Source: UMGS973 sp045599945
GTDB taxonomy: Bacteria; Bacillota; Clostridia; Peptostreptococcales; Anaerovoracaceae
Assembly: GCA_045599945.1 (NCBI GenBank)
Contig: JAZRWY010000020.1
Span: 1 to 51,216, forward strand
Direction of reading: 5' to 3'
Length of the DNA stretch: 51,216 bases
Shown here piece after piece: positions 7,899-16,273 of this stretch. The notes below the pieces were generated by a model. That model was not told where the DNA came from. It did no database searches and saw nothing but the letters and a program-made list of their open reading frames with translations. The first letter of the stretch is position 1, and each line of letters opens with the position of its first letter. A program made the translations under genes and the position numbers.

Positions 7899-7942
7899 GG
7901 CGGCTGCTGATTGAAAGATTGGTAGCCGCTAATATTTTTTTG
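7899..7942 (+). terminator. Terminator or attenuator after the 7-codon ORF
   Basis: GCGGCT (7900-7905) pairs with AGCCGC (7924-7929), followed by TAATATTTTTTT. A ribosome on the stop codon would cover the 5' arm, so translation of the small ORF could affect termination. Confidence 0.65.
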
Positions 7943-7961
7943 TGTTTTTTCTGAAAAGAGG

Positions 7962-7990
7962 TTGACAGAAAATAGGGAGCGGGGTATATT
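7962..7990 (+). promoter_or_regulatory. Promoter of the oxidative-stress cluster
   Basis: TTGACA (7962-7967) and TATATT (7985-7990), spacer 17 bp. Just downstream an ATTAG-based imperfect direct repeat (ATTAGTAAC, ATTAGCAAT, starts 16 bp apart) covers the expected start of transcription and may be a Fur/PerR-type operator for autoregulation; it is not a close match to the PerR box consensus. Confidence 0.65.
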
Positions 7991-8026
7991 ATTAGTAACG
8001 AATCCTATTAGCAATAAGGAGCGCCT

Positions 8027-8431
8027 ATGAAAAAGAACATCAAGCAGCGCGATACAAAACAGCGCCGTCTTGTTTTAGAAGATGTGACCAGCCGCTGCGA
8101 TCATCCAACAGCCGATGACATTTATGAATCCGTTCATGAAGAGGACGAAAAGATCAGCAAGGGGACAGTATACAGGAATCTGAATATCCTTTCGGACAAT
8201 GGAGATATCCGGCATATTGCTGTTCCGGGTGCAGATCGTTTTGACAGCAGGCTGGATCATCACTGTCATATGATCTGTACGGTCTGCGGAAAGGTGGAGG
8301 ATGCTCCGCTTGAATACATGGAAGGGAATGACCGGATGGTGGAGGAGCAGAGCGGGTATATGATTTTGAGGCACCGCACGATATTTGAGGGAATCTGCGG
8401 GGAATGCCAGAAGAAGAACGGAGGTGAGTGA
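8027..8431 (+). CDS. Fur-family regulator, PerR-like
   Basis: Metal-dependent DNA-binding repressor of 134 residues. The winged helix covers about 10-80, with the recognition region KISKGTVYRNLNIL. The dimerisation domain holds HHCHMICTVC and a second CGEC near the end, giving the two CxxC pairs of the structural zinc site, and the His/Asp-rich RFDSRLDHHCH segment of the regulatory metal site. Its neighbours (ArsC/Spx-like protein, rubrerythrin, desulfoferrodoxin) make a peroxide-sensing PerR role more likely than iron-sensing Fur. SD AAGGAG precedes the ATG. Confidence 0.9.
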   Translation: MKKNIKQRDTKQRRLVLEDVTSRCDHPTADDIYESVHEEDEKISKGTVYRNLNILSDNGDIRHIAVPGADRFDSRLDHHCHMICTVCGKVEDAPLEYMEGNDRMVEEQSGYMILRHRTIFEGICGECQKKNGGE

Positions 8432-8432
8432 C

Positions 8433-8783
8433 ATGGTCTTTGTCGGATATCCAAGATGCAGTACCAGCAACAAGGCACAGAAATGGATGGATGAACATGC
8501 AATGGATTATGAATTCAGGCACATCAAGGAAAACAATCCTTCGAAGGAAGAATTGAAGGAATGGCGCAGGAAGAGCGGCCTTCCATTGAAAAAGTTCTTC
8601 AATACCAGCGGCATCCTGTATAGACAGATGGAGCTGAAGGATCAGCTTCCAGGCATGACCGATGAGGAGAAGTTTGAACTTCTCGCCACAGATGGCCTCC
8701 TGGTAAAGCGACCGATTCTTGTGGCAGATGATTTTGTGCTGGTCGGATTCAAGCAGGCAGACTGGGAGGAAAAGTTAAAGTAA
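8433..8783 (+). CDS. ArsC/Spx-family thioredoxin-fold protein
   Basis: A 116-residue protein of the arsenate reductase-like family that includes Spx, MgsR and YffB. The N-terminal MVFVGYPRCSTSNKAQ carries a single Cys in a PRCSTS motif, without the CxxC of Spx. The later RPILVADDFVLVGF is the conserved family strand with the cis-Pro region. The start at 8433 follows the regulator's stop by one base, and GGAGG lies within the end of that gene, so the two are translationally coupled. A thiol-redox role fits the cluster; arsenate reduction cannot be confirmed because no other ars gene is present. Confidence 0.85.
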   Translation: MVFVGYPRCSTSNKAQKWMDEHAMDYEFRHIKENNPSKEELKEWRRKSGLPLKKFFNTSGILYRQMELKDQLPGMTDEEKFELLATDGLLVKRPILVADDFVLVGFKQADWEEKLK

Positions 8784-8813
8784 TTATGTATGGAAATATT
8801 ATGGAGGTAAGAA

Positions 8814-9461
8814 ATGAAAGAGTATAAGTGTTTGGTATGCGGAAAGAATTTTGAAGTAGAAGAAGGCGCAGAGGCTGTCTGCCCATTCTGCAAGGCATCC
8901 GGAGATAAGGTGGCTGAAGTAAAGAGCAGCATCTATGCTGGTACACAGACAGAGAAAAACCTGGAAGCAGCATTTGCAGGTGAATCAATGGCTAGAAACA
9001 AATACTCATACTTTGCTTCAAAGGCAAAGAAGGAGGGCTTTGAGCAGATCTCCGCACTGTTCCTGAAAACTGCAGATAATGAAAAAGAACATGCAAAAAT
9101 GTGGTTCAAGGAGTTAAACGGCATTGGAGATACAGCAGCGAATCTTCTTGCAGCAGCCGAAGGCGAAAACTATGAATGGACGGATATGTACGAAGGTTTT
9201 GCAAAGACTGCAGACGAAGAAGGCTTCCCTGAACTTGCAAAGAAATTCAGACTTGCCGGCGCCATCGAAAAGCATCACGAAGAAAGATACCGCGCATTGC
9301 TGAAGAATGTTGAGATGCAGGAAGTATTTGCGAAGAGTGAAGTAAAGGTATGGGAATGCAGAAACTGCGGTCATATCGTTGTAGGAGCAGAAGCTCCGGA
9401 GATATGCCCGACCTGTGCACATCCGCAGGCATATTTTGAAATCAATGCAGAAAACTATTAA
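8814..9461 (+). CDS. Rubrerythrin with rubredoxin-like domains at both ends
   Basis: Peroxide-reducing non-heme iron protein of anaerobes, 215 residues. Residues 1-35 form a rubredoxin-like zinc/iron ribbon (CLVC and CPFC). The four-helix di-iron domain spans about 45-165, with ligand motifs such as AFAGESMARNKY, DNEKEHAKMW and AIEKHHEERY. A C-terminal rubredoxin domain (CRNC, CPTC) completes the protein. Classical rubrerythrin carries the rubredoxin domain only at the C terminus, so the extra N-terminal ribbon is notable. It has a good SD (ATGGAGG) and sits between the ArsC-like gene and desulfoferrodoxin. Confidence 0.93.
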   Translation: MKEYKCLVCGKNFEVEEGAEAVCPFCKASGDKVAEVKSSIYAGTQTEKNLEAAFAGESMARNKYSYFASKAKKEGFEQISALFLKTADNEKEHAKMWFKELNGIGDTAANLLAAAEGENYEWTDMYEGFAKTADEEGFPELAKKFRLAGAIEKHHEERYRALLKNVEMQEVFAKSEVKVWECRNCGHIVVGAEAPEICPTCAHPQAYFEINAENY

Positions 9462-9500
9462 ACAACAGTGAGATACTTCTCTGGAAAGGAGGAACATGAA

Positions 9501-9875
9501 ATGAAATTTTTTAAATGCGCACATTGCGGACAGATGATTGCCATGGTAAAGGAGACCGGAGTCCCGGTGATCTGCTGCGGCGAACCGATGAAGGAATTAA
9601 AGGCAGGAACAACAGATGGTGCTAGAGAAAAGCATGTTCCTGTTGTAGAAGTGAAGGACGGAAAGGCCTTCGTAAAGGTAGGCTCGGTAGAGCATCCGAT
9701 GCTGGAAGAGCACTACATCGAATGGATTGCCTTAAAGACCAATCTGGGAAACCAGAGGAAACAGCTTAAGCCGGGTGAAAAACCGGAGGCGGTATTTCCT
9801 CTTCTGGAGGGCGAAGAAGTTCTTGAAGCATATGAATATTGCAACCTTCATTCGCTTTGGAAAAAAACAGAATAG
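9501..9875 (+). CDS. dfx: Desulfoferrodoxin (superoxide reductase)
   Basis: Cytoplasmic enzyme that reduces superoxide to hydrogen peroxide without making oxygen; the peroxide can then be removed by the upstream rubrerythrin. Residues 1-36 form the desulforedoxin centre I domain (CAHC and VICCGE). The SOR domain carries the four His and one Cys ligands of centre II: EKHVPV, the VEHPMLEEH pair, and CNLHSLW. Length 124 residues is usual for two-iron SOR. The start at 9501 is supported by AAAGGAGG; an in-frame ATG-less extension upstream is not needed. A terminator closes the cluster. Confidence 0.95.
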   Translation: MKFFKCAHCGQMIAMVKETGVPVICCGEPMKELKAGTTDGAREKHVPVVEVKDGKAFVKVGSVEHPMLEEHYIEWIALKTNLGNQRKQLKPGEKPEAVFPLLEGEEVLEAYEYCNLHSLWKKTE

Positions 9876-9889
9876 TTTCAATCTGATGA

Positions 9890-9917
9890 CAGGGCCGGAA
9901 AATTCCGGTCCTGTTTT
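9890..9917 (+). terminator. Terminator of the oxidative-stress cluster
   Basis: CAGGGCCGG pairs with CCGGTCCTG around a 6-nt loop, followed by TTTT. Confidence 0.75.
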
Positions 9918-9938
9918 GTGTGAAAGTGGAGGCAGAAT

Positions 9939-10199
9939 TCAGCGCCTGATGCAGTCCTTTGCTGCTTTTACCATATTCACTTTTTCTGCGCGGGACAGTT
10001 TCTTTATGGCAGCTTCTCTTTTCAGGGCATCTGACTTGTTTTCATATTCTTCATAATATGTGAGAGTCACAGGTCTTCTTGCCTTGGTATATTTTGCGCC
10101 TTTTCCTTCATTATGGGCCTTGATTCTCTTGTCGAGATCGTTGGTCCATCCTGTATAGAGGGTGCCGTCGCTGCATTCTAAAATGTATACGTAGTTCAT
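9939..10199 (-). CDS. GIY-YIG endonuclease-like protein (UPF0213/YhbQ type)
   Basis: Small single-domain GIY-YIG protein, 86 residues from MNYVYIL. The motif appears as YVYILEC followed by LYTGWT, then the conserved Arg of DLDKRIKAHNEGKGAKYT and a Glu in LKREAAIKK. Family members are thought to act on nucleic acids, but the role is unclear. An upstream ATG at 10241 would add 14 basic residues but overlaps promoter elements and lacks an SD. It is divergent from cardiolipin synthase. Confidence 0.88.
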   Translation of the reverse strand: MNYVYILECSDGTLYTGWTNDLDKRIKAHNEGKGAKYTKARRPVTLTYYEEYENKSDALKREAAIKKLSRAEKVNMVKAAKDCIRR

Positions 10200-10234
10200 G
10201 TTTCTGTTCTTTCTGTGTATTTTTTCAAGTTTCT

Positions 10235-10263
10235 TTGACATTATACCACGAAAATGATAATAT
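10235..10263 (+). promoter_or_regulatory. Promoter of cls
   Basis: Consensus TTGACA (10235-10240) and TAATAT (10258-10263), spacer 17 bp. It settles the cls start, because the in-frame starts at 10235 and 10262 lie inside it. Confidence 0.7.
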
Positions 10264-10291
10264 GAGAGGAATAGTTATTCAGAGGTATATG

Positions 10292-11758
10292 ATGGAAAAT
10301 TTTTTAAATTCACTTTCGATTTCCAATATTATGCTGGTGGTATATGTTATCAACTTTCTCTGTGCAGTAGCAGTAATATTTGTACAGAGAAAGGAGCCGG
10401 ATGCTGCGCTTGCATGGATTCTGGTACTGTTCTTTGTGCCTGTTGTAGGCCTCATATTCTATCTGGTCTTTTCGCAGAATATCGCAAGATACCAGATATT
10501 TCGGCTTACACGGGATGAAAGGAAGAAAGTCACCAGTTCGCTCAGGGAGCAGGTCAGAGCCATCAATGAAGGGTCGTTTCATTTCCGCAGAAAAGAAACA
10601 GAGGCCTGGGGGGACCTGGTGCGCCTGAATCAGAAGTATGATGGGGCATATCTTACCCAGAATAACCATGTGGACATATTCACGGACGGCAATGAGCTTT
10701 TCCGCGCACTGCTGGCTGATATTGACCGGGCGGAGAAATCCATTGACGCCCAGTATTTCATTGTTAAGAGCGACATCACAGGGATGCGCTTCATCAATGC
10801 ATTGGCAAAGAAGGCATCGGAAGGAGTCAGGGTAAGACTTCTCATTGATGCCATGGGGTCAAGAAAAGTAAACAGAAAGATGGCGGAGATTCTTACGGAT
10901 GCCGGCGGAGAGGTTGCATATTTCTTCCGGCCCAAGCTCAAAGTCATCCTGATGCGGCTGAACTACAGAAACCACAGAAAACTTGTGGTCATTGATGACC
11001 GTGTGGGATATATCGGAGGTTTTAATATTGCCGATGAGTATGTGGATATGAAAAAGAAATTCGGCCACTGGAGAGATACCCATGCAAGAATCATAGGCGA
11101 TGCAGTCATAGATCTCAAAGTCCGATTTACACTGGACTGGAGATCGGCAACCCATGTGGAAGAAGATTTCTCATACATGTTCAGCGAAACACCTTCGGGG
11201 AATGTAGGAGATACGGGCATACAGATTGTCTCATCGGGACCCGATTCTCCAAAGGAGGAGATCAAGGCTGCATATCTTAAGATGATTACATCTGCATCAG
11301 AGTGCATATATCTGCAGACTCCATATTATGTTCCGGACAAGAGCATACAGGAGGCGCTCAAAATGGCATCCTATTCAGGTGTTGATGTAAACATCATGAT
11401 TCCGGACCAGCCGGATCACATATTTGTTTACTGGGCGACATATTCTTATGTCGGCGACCTTCTGGAGTCGGGCGTCAAGGTATACATCTATGACGGCGGT
11501 TTCCTTCATTCCAAGACAATCATGGTGGATGAAGAGGTTACGAGCATCGGTTCTGCCAACTTCGATAAGAGAAGTTTCTCGCTGAATTTCGAAGCAAATG
11601 CCATCATCTATGACAGGGAGCTTGCCGGCAGAATCAGAAGAGAGTTTGAAAAGGACCTTCAGCTTTCGCATGAGCTCACTCTGGAAAACTATAGACTCAG
11701 ATCCTCATGGATTAAATTCAAGGAGTCCATATCCAGACTTCTTTCAGATATTTTATAA
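10292..11758 (+). CDS. cls: Cardiolipin synthase
   Basis: Membrane phospholipase D-type enzyme that condenses two phosphatidylglycerols into cardiolipin. Two N-terminal membrane helices lie at about 8-28 and 37-58. The two HKD motifs are complete: HRKLVVIDD at His228 with GGFN behind it, and HSKTIMVDE at His406 with GSANFD. The 488 residues match Firmicute ClsA length. The start at 10292 has AGAGG upstream and is preceded by an ATG at 10289 that is too close to the SD. The site-2 protease gene follows by 15 bp. Confidence 0.95.
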   Translation: MENFLNSLSISNIMLVVYVINFLCAVAVIFVQRKEPDAALAWILVLFFVPVVGLIFYLVFSQNIARYQIFRLTRDERKKVTSSLREQVRAINEGSFHFRRKETEAWGDLVRLNQKYDGAYLTQNNHVDIFTDGNELFRALLADIDRAEKSIDAQYFIVKSDITGMRFINALAKKASEGVRVRLLIDAMGSRKVNRKMAEILTDAGGEVAYFFRPKLKVILMRLNYRNHRKLVVIDDRVGYIGGFNIADEYVDMKKKFGHWRDTHARIIGDAVIDLKVRFTLDWRSATHVEEDFSYMFSETPSGNVGDTGIQIVSSGPDSPKEEIKAAYLKMITSASECIYLQTPYYVPDKSIQEALKMASYSGVDVNIMIPDQPDHIFVYWATYSYVGDLLESGVKVYIYDGGFLHSKTIMVDEEVTSIGSANFDKRSFSLNFEANAIIYDRELAGRIRREFEKDLQLSHELTLENYRLRSSWIKFKESISRLLSDIL

Positions 11759-11773
11759 AGGAGATAATCATTC

Positions 11774-12478
11774 ATGAAGAGAATAGACCCTTCCATACTG
11801 ATCATATTGGTAATACTCCTTGGAGTGAATTTCTTCGAGGGCGAATTTTCCAATCCGAAGCAGTGGATCCTTTCCATGCTGATTGCACTTCCCGGAATCA
11901 TCATCGGCATCAGTTTCCATGAATTTGCCCATGGATTTGTATCCCATAAGCTGGGAGATCCGACGCCACAGATGCAGGGGAGACTGACGCTGAATCCCAT
12001 GGCGCACATGGATCCCATAGGATTCATTGCTCTTTTGTTCTGCGGATTTGGATGGGGCGTTCCTGTAGAGATCAATCCGGCATACTATAAGCATCGCAGA
12101 AGAGATGAACTTCTGGTGGCACTGGCAGGAGTCGTGATGAACCTGATTCTGGCAGTCATCTTCTCCATCATCCTGCATTTTGTCATTCGTGCACAGCTGA
12201 CCGGAAATGCAGGAGAGATTCTGGTACAGATGCTGGTGCAGGTGGTAATCATCAATCTTGTTCTGATGATCTTTAATCTTCTTCCGGTACCGCCGCTTGA
12301 CGGGTTTGGCATTCTGACGGAGATTTTTGACCTGAGGAAATATGACTGGTATGGACCGGTATATGAAAAAGGATTCTTTATCCTCCTTCTCCTGATTGTT
12401 TTCAACGTGACGGGTATGGTGATTTCCCCTGCAGTGAGCGGGATATGGGGCATCTTATGCAACCTGATCATTTATTAG
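11774..12478 (+). CDS. Site-2 protease family (M50) membrane metalloprotease
   Basis: Short 234-residue rhomboid-sized member of the M50 family with five or six membrane helices. The zinc motif HEFAHG is at residues 49-54, and the third ligand is in NLLPVPPLDG at about residues 168-177. It lacks a PDZ domain, which separates it from RseP. Such short forms are widespread in Firmicutes and their substrates are mostly unknown. The SD AAAGGAG is 10 nt from the ATG. Its 3' end abuts or overlaps the U32 gene. Confidence 0.92.
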   Translation: MKRIDPSILIILVILLGVNFFEGEFSNPKQWILSMLIALPGIIIGISFHEFAHGFVSHKLGDPTPQMQGRLTLNPMAHMDPIGFIALLFCGFGWGVPVEINPAYYKHRRRDELLVALAGVVMNLILAVIFSIILHFVIRAQLTGNAGEILVQMLVQVVIINLVLMIFNLLPVPPLDGFGILTEIFDLRKYDWYGPVYEKGFFILLLLIVFNVTGMVISPAVSGIWGILCNLIIY

Positions 12479-12480
12479 CC

Positions 12481-14595
12481 ATGAACAGAAAAAAAGTAGA
12501 AATTCTTGCTCCTGCAGGTGGAATGAGGCAGGTCATTGCAGCCGTAGAAAACGGCGCAGATGCTGTCTACATGGGCGGGAGCAGTTTTAATGCGCGGATG
12601 AACGCAGACAATTTCACAGATGAAGAAATGAAAGAAGCCATTGACTATGCCCATCTTCGGAATGTCAAGGTCTATGTCACCATGAATACTCTGTATACGG
12701 ATGAAGAGATTCCTGCAGCAGCAGAGTGCGCCGGAAGGTATTATGAAATGGGAGCAGATGCCCTGATCATTCAGGATCTCGGCTTTGGTGAATGTATCCG
12801 GAAATGCTACCCGGATTTTCCGATGCATCTTTCTACGCAGGCGACTGTCTTTAACCGCGGCGGTGTCAGAAAAGCAGCGGAACTTGGATACAGCAGAGTG
12901 GTCCCTGCAAGGGAACTTTCACTGGAAGAAATCAGGGAACTGACAGATACCGGAACGGAAATCGAAATATTTGTCCATGGAGCTTTATGCATGTGCTATT
13001 CCGGGCAGTGTCAGATGAGCAGAATCATTGGCGGAAGATCCGGAAACCGCGGAATGTGTGCGCAGCCATGCAGGCTGCAGTACCAGCTGGATGGAAAACC
13101 GGGCCATCACCTGAGCCCGAAGGACCTGTGCCAGCTTTCTGCTTTGCCGCAGCTGATTGAGGCAGGAGTGTCCTCTTTCAAGATTGAAGGAAGAATGAAA
13201 TCCCCAGAATACGTTGCTGTGGTGACAGGCATGTACAGAAAATACACGGATATGTATTATGAGACAGGACGGGTAGAGGTTTCGGATGCGGACATGCAGG
13301 CTCTGATGCAGATTTTCTCAAGGAACGGATTCACCCATGGATATCTTCATGGAACTCCGGGAAAGAGCCTTCTCTCCGGTGATGTACCGAAACATAGCGG
13401 CATTCCTGTCGGAACGGTAGTTTCTCAGCCGGATGCATACGGCGTGCTGGACATACGGGCAGATGGCCCGCTGAAGGCAGGAGACGGAGTGGAAATCCGC
13501 GGAAAGCATATTTCAGGAAATATCATTACATATGTTAAGGAAAAGAAAAATGGCATGACTGCCATTGGAGATATACGGGGAAAGGTATCTCCGGGCGACC
13601 GGGTCTTCCGGACCAGCAGCATTGAGCAGCTGAAGGAGGCAAGGAAAACTTTTGCAGAAGGAAAGGCAATCCGGAAAGTGGAAATTACCGGAGAGTTTCA
13701 GGGCGCCTTCGGAAAGCCTGCAGTCTTGATTCTGCAGGAAGGAGACCATGCGGTGCGTGTGTTATCCGAAACGGCATGTGAAAAAGCCGTCCGAAAACCG
13801 CTCACAGAGGAGTCTGTGGAAAAGCAGCTGGCAAAGCTGGGAGATACTCCATATGTTCTATCCCGGATGCAGTTTGACCTGGAGGAAGGAATCTCTCTTC
13901 CGGTAGCGGCACTGAATGCCATGAGAAGAGAAGCGGCAGAGCTTTTAAGCAGAGAAAAAACAAGAGGAAGGGAGAGGAAGGCTTTCCGGCATTCTAAGCC
14001 TGTCTGTGCAGACTGCTCAGCAGCAGGAGTCTATGTCTATGACGCATGCTCCCTTCAAAGCCCCCAGGTTCAGGCCCTCTTATCCGGAATGGACGGGCTG
14101 GTATTTGTCCGTGCGGATGCATATCTGGAGGGAAACCTTCCGGAGGGACTGACCTATGCACCATATATTCCGATTGTATCAAAAGGGAAAATGGACCGGT
14201 ATGTGGAGGAACATCTGGATGCGCTGGCTTCTTCGGAGAAAGGAATTCTTGTGAACAATCTGGGATGGCTGGATCCGTTCCTGGAAAGGGGAACCACCGT
14301 TTATGCCGGCCCCGGATTGAATGTATACAACGGATATTCCGATGAACTGCTCCGGAGCCTGGGTGTAAAGCTTTGCGCACCGTCACTGGAGCTTCTGGAG
14401 CCATCTCAGGGAACTGGACTTCTGATGGTGACAGAATATGCCCTTGATGGAACCCGTCTGACGGATAGAAAGAATAAGGATTATTCTGTTGTGCGAGACC
14501 AGAAATTTGAAAAAACATACATCTTTGTAAACAATCCACCTTCACTGGAACATTTGTCAGAAGATACAAGAAGACTGAACTTTGTATACATTTAA
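12481..14595 (+). CDS. U32 peptidase-family protein with C-terminal DUF3656-like part
   Basis: Member of the family now known to include tRNA and rRNA hydroxylation factors (TrhP, RlhA) rather than true peptidases. The TIM-barrel start is VEILAPAGGM; the signature with the cysteines of the proposed iron-sulfur cluster is HGALCMCYSGQCQMS, with further Cys in GMCAQPCRLQ. The region after about residue 370 is the long accessory domain of the roughly 700-residue clostridial form. The start MNRKKVEIL at 12481 fits the family but has no clear SD; in-frame ATGs at 12445 and 12457 overlap the preceding gene, so translational coupling is likely. Hydroxyuridine formation in tRNA is the best guess. Confidence 0.9.
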   Translation: MNRKKVEILAPAGGMRQVIAAVENGADAVYMGGSSFNARMNADNFTDEEMKEAIDYAHLRNVKVYVTMNTLYTDEEIPAAAECAGRYYEMGADALIIQDLGFGECIRKCYPDFPMHLSTQATVFNRGGVRKAAELGYSRVVPARELSLEEIRELTDTGTEIEIFVHGALCMCYSGQCQMSRIIGGRSGNRGMCAQPCRLQYQLDGKPGHHLSPKDLCQLSALPQLIEAGVSSFKIEGRMKSPEYVAVVTGMYRKYTDMYYETGRVEVSDADMQALMQIFSRNGFTHGYLHGTPGKSLLSGDVPKHSGIPVGTVVSQPDAYGVLDIRADGPLKAGDGVEIRGKHISGNIITYVKEKKNGMTAIGDIRGKVSPGDRVFRTSSIEQLKEARKTFAEGKAIRKVEITGEFQGAFGKPAVLILQEGDHAVRVLSETACEKAVRKPLTEESVEKQLAKLGDTPYVLSRMQFDLEEGISLPVAALNAMRREAAELLSREKTRGRERKAFRHSKPVCADCSAAGVYVYDACSLQSPQVQALLSGMDGLVFVRADAYLEGNLPEGLTYAPYIPIVSKGKMDRYVEEHLDALASSEKGILVNNLGWLDPFLERGTTVYAGPGLNVYNGYSDELLRSLGVKLCAPSLELLEPSQGTGLLMVTEYALDGTRLTDRKNKDYSVVRDQKFEKTYIFVNNPPSLEHLSEDTRRLNFVYI

Positions 14596-14616
14596 TTCAA
14601 GTGTTATGCATGAATG

Positions 14617-14655
14617 CATGAATAAAAATACGAAAAACATGTATAAAAATGTATT
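14617..14655 (+). promoter_or_regulatory. Tandem ARG-box-like operators
   Basis: Two 18-bp sites (14617-14634, 14638-14655) fit the ArgR/AhrC pattern of a TGAAT half, an AT centre and an ATTCA half: site 1 has ATGAAT, AAAA and ATACG; site 2 has ATGTAT, AAAA and ATGTAT. They are separated by exactly 3 bp, the classic tandem ARG-box spacing, and the second touches the -35 hexamer. Arginine-dependent repression of the following transporter is inferred. Confidence 0.6.
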
Positions 14656-14682
14656 GACTTCAGTGTATGGCAAGAGTATAAT
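14654..14682 (+). promoter_or_regulatory. Promoter of the NhaC-superfamily transporter
   Basis: TTGACT (14654-14659) and TATAAT (14677-14682), spacer 17 bp. Confidence 0.75.
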
Positions 14683-14721
14683 CTAACCATATTTTGGATA
14701 GTTTATGGAGGAATGATTGGT

Positions 14722-16179
14722 ATGGGTAAAAAAATCCCAATGTGGCAGTGCATTCTGGTTCTGGTAGTCATGATTGGTCTTCTGTTCTGGGGAATCATGA
14801 AGGATTCCGGCGGAGAGGCACATATCGGGCTGGTTATTGCAGCCCTGTTTGCAGGAGTTATCGCAACAATCAATGGATGGAAATGGTCCTATCTGGAAGC
14901 CGGCATTCTGGCTGCAATTAACAGATCCATGCAGGCATGTCTGATCCTTGCCATTGTAGGTGCCATGATTGCATCGTGGATGGCAGGCGGCACAATTCCG
15001 TCAATGATGTTTTATGGAATTAAGGTAATCGCACCGAGTGTATTCCTGTTTACGGCATGCATTCTCTGCGGCATTGTTTCTCTTGCAACCGGATCCTCCT
15101 GGTCCACGGCAGGCTCCATGGGTGTTGCAATCATGGGAATCGGTACAGCACTCGGTTTTTCACCGGCAATGACTGCAGGCGCAGTTGTATCCGGTGCATA
15201 TTTCGGAGACAAGCTTTCTCCGCTTTCCGATACAACGAATCTTGCCCCTGCGGTAGCAGGCTCGCAGCTGTTTGAACATATCAAGCACATGCTGTGGACG
15301 ACGGTGCCTTCGTTTATCATTGCGCTGATTGCCTACCTGATTTTCGGCATCTCTCATGCAAAAGAGGCAGCATCGGCAGATACGGAACAGATCAATACAA
15401 TGCTGAATTTCATTTCAGACAATTATGACATAGGGATTATCTATCTGATTCCGCCGGTATTTGTAATCTGTGCAGTAATCTTCAAGCTTCCTGCCCTTCC
15501 GGCATTGCTGGGCGGTGTGCTTTTAGGATTGCCGTTCATGGCCATGCAGGGCGTACCGGTTACAAAATGGTTTAATACATTGAACAACGGATGCGGCGTG
15601 GATAAAGTCGGCGACCCTGTACTGGATGAACTGGCAAGTCTTCTTTCCTGTGACGGCCTTCAGGGCATGTTCTGGACAATTTCTCTGATCATGCTTGCCA
15701 TGTGCTTTGGCGGAATTGTGGACTGCACAGGCATCATGGGAACCATGGCAGAAGCCATTCTGAAGATTGCAAAGGGAAGAGCAGGCCTTGTTGTAGCGAC
15801 CATCTTCACATGCATCTTTGTGAATTTCACCTGCTGTGACCAGTATCTTTCCATCATTCTTTCGGGAAGAATGTATAAGGAAGCATTTGAAGACATGAAA
15901 CTGAAACCGAAGAATCTTTCCAGATGTCTGGAAGACTCCGGAACACTGACATCCAATTTCTTCCCTTGGAATACATGTGGTGCTACCATGAGAAAATTCC
16001 TGGGCATTAACAGTGCATACATTCCATATGCCATATTGAACTGGCTGAATCCAGTGGTATCCATTTTCTATGGATTCACAGGAATCTCCATGGAAGAGAT
16101 GACAGATGAGGAATACCTGCATATACTGGAACAGAGAAAAAAAGAAAGAGAAGAAGCGCTTGCTTCCCTGGAAGCATAG
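14722..16179 (+). CDS. NhaC-superfamily antiporter, possibly an arginine/ornithine-type amino-acid transporter
   Basis: Membrane protein of 485 residues with about eleven helices. It carries NhaC-family segments such as ATGSSWSTAGSMG and GAYFGDKLSPLSDTTNLA, and a late CCDQYLSIILSGRM. The superfamily contains Na+/H+ and malate/lactate exchangers as well as amino-acid carriers of the LysW, MetT and TyrT groups, so sequence alone does not fix the substrate. The tandem ARG boxes upstream argue for arginine, ornithine or a related amino acid. The start at 14722 has GGAGG at a normal distance; ATG 14713 touches the SD. It is monocistronic. Confidence 0.9.
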   Translation: MGKKIPMWQCILVLVVMIGLLFWGIMKDSGGEAHIGLVIAALFAGVIATINGWKWSYLEAGILAAINRSMQACLILAIVGAMIASWMAGGTIPSMMFYGIKVIAPSVFLFTACILCGIVSLATGSSWSTAGSMGVAIMGIGTALGFSPAMTAGAVVSGAYFGDKLSPLSDTTNLAPAVAGSQLFEHIKHMLWTTVPSFIIALIAYLIFGISHAKEAASADTEQINTMLNFISDNYDIGIIYLIPPVFVICAVIFKLPALPALLGGVLLGLPFMAMQGVPVTKWFNTLNNGCGVDKVGDPVLDELASLLSCDGLQGMFWTISLIMLAMCFGGIVDCTGIMGTMAEAILKIAKGRAGLVVATIFTCIFVNFTCCDQYLSIILSGRMYKEAFEDMKLKPKNLSRCLEDSGTLTSNFFPWNTCGATMRKFLGINSAYIPYAILNWLNPVVSIFYGFTGISMEEMTDEEYLHILEQRKKEREEALASLEA

Positions 16180-16192
16180 CTCCATACAGGAT

Positions 16193-16228
16193 AAAAAGCG
16201 GAACGCCAGATGGCGTTCTGCTTTTTTT
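16193..16228 (+). terminator. Terminator of the NhaC-type gene
   Basis: AGCGGAACGCC pairs with GGCGTTCTGCT, followed by seven T. Confidence 0.88.
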
Positions 16229-16245
16229 CGGTCTGAAAGGGTCAA

Positions 16246-16273
16246 TAAAAAAGGCATCCACAATGTGGATGCC
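16246..16273 (-). terminator. Terminator of tRNA-Ala
   Basis: On the minus strand, directly after the CCA end, GGCATCCAC pairs with GTGGATGCC and is followed by a run of U. Confidence 0.88.

Noticed and set aside
10235..10291. Earlier starts for cardiolipin synthase
   Set aside because: The in-frame starts at 10235 and 10262 lie in the -35/-10 boxes of its own promoter.
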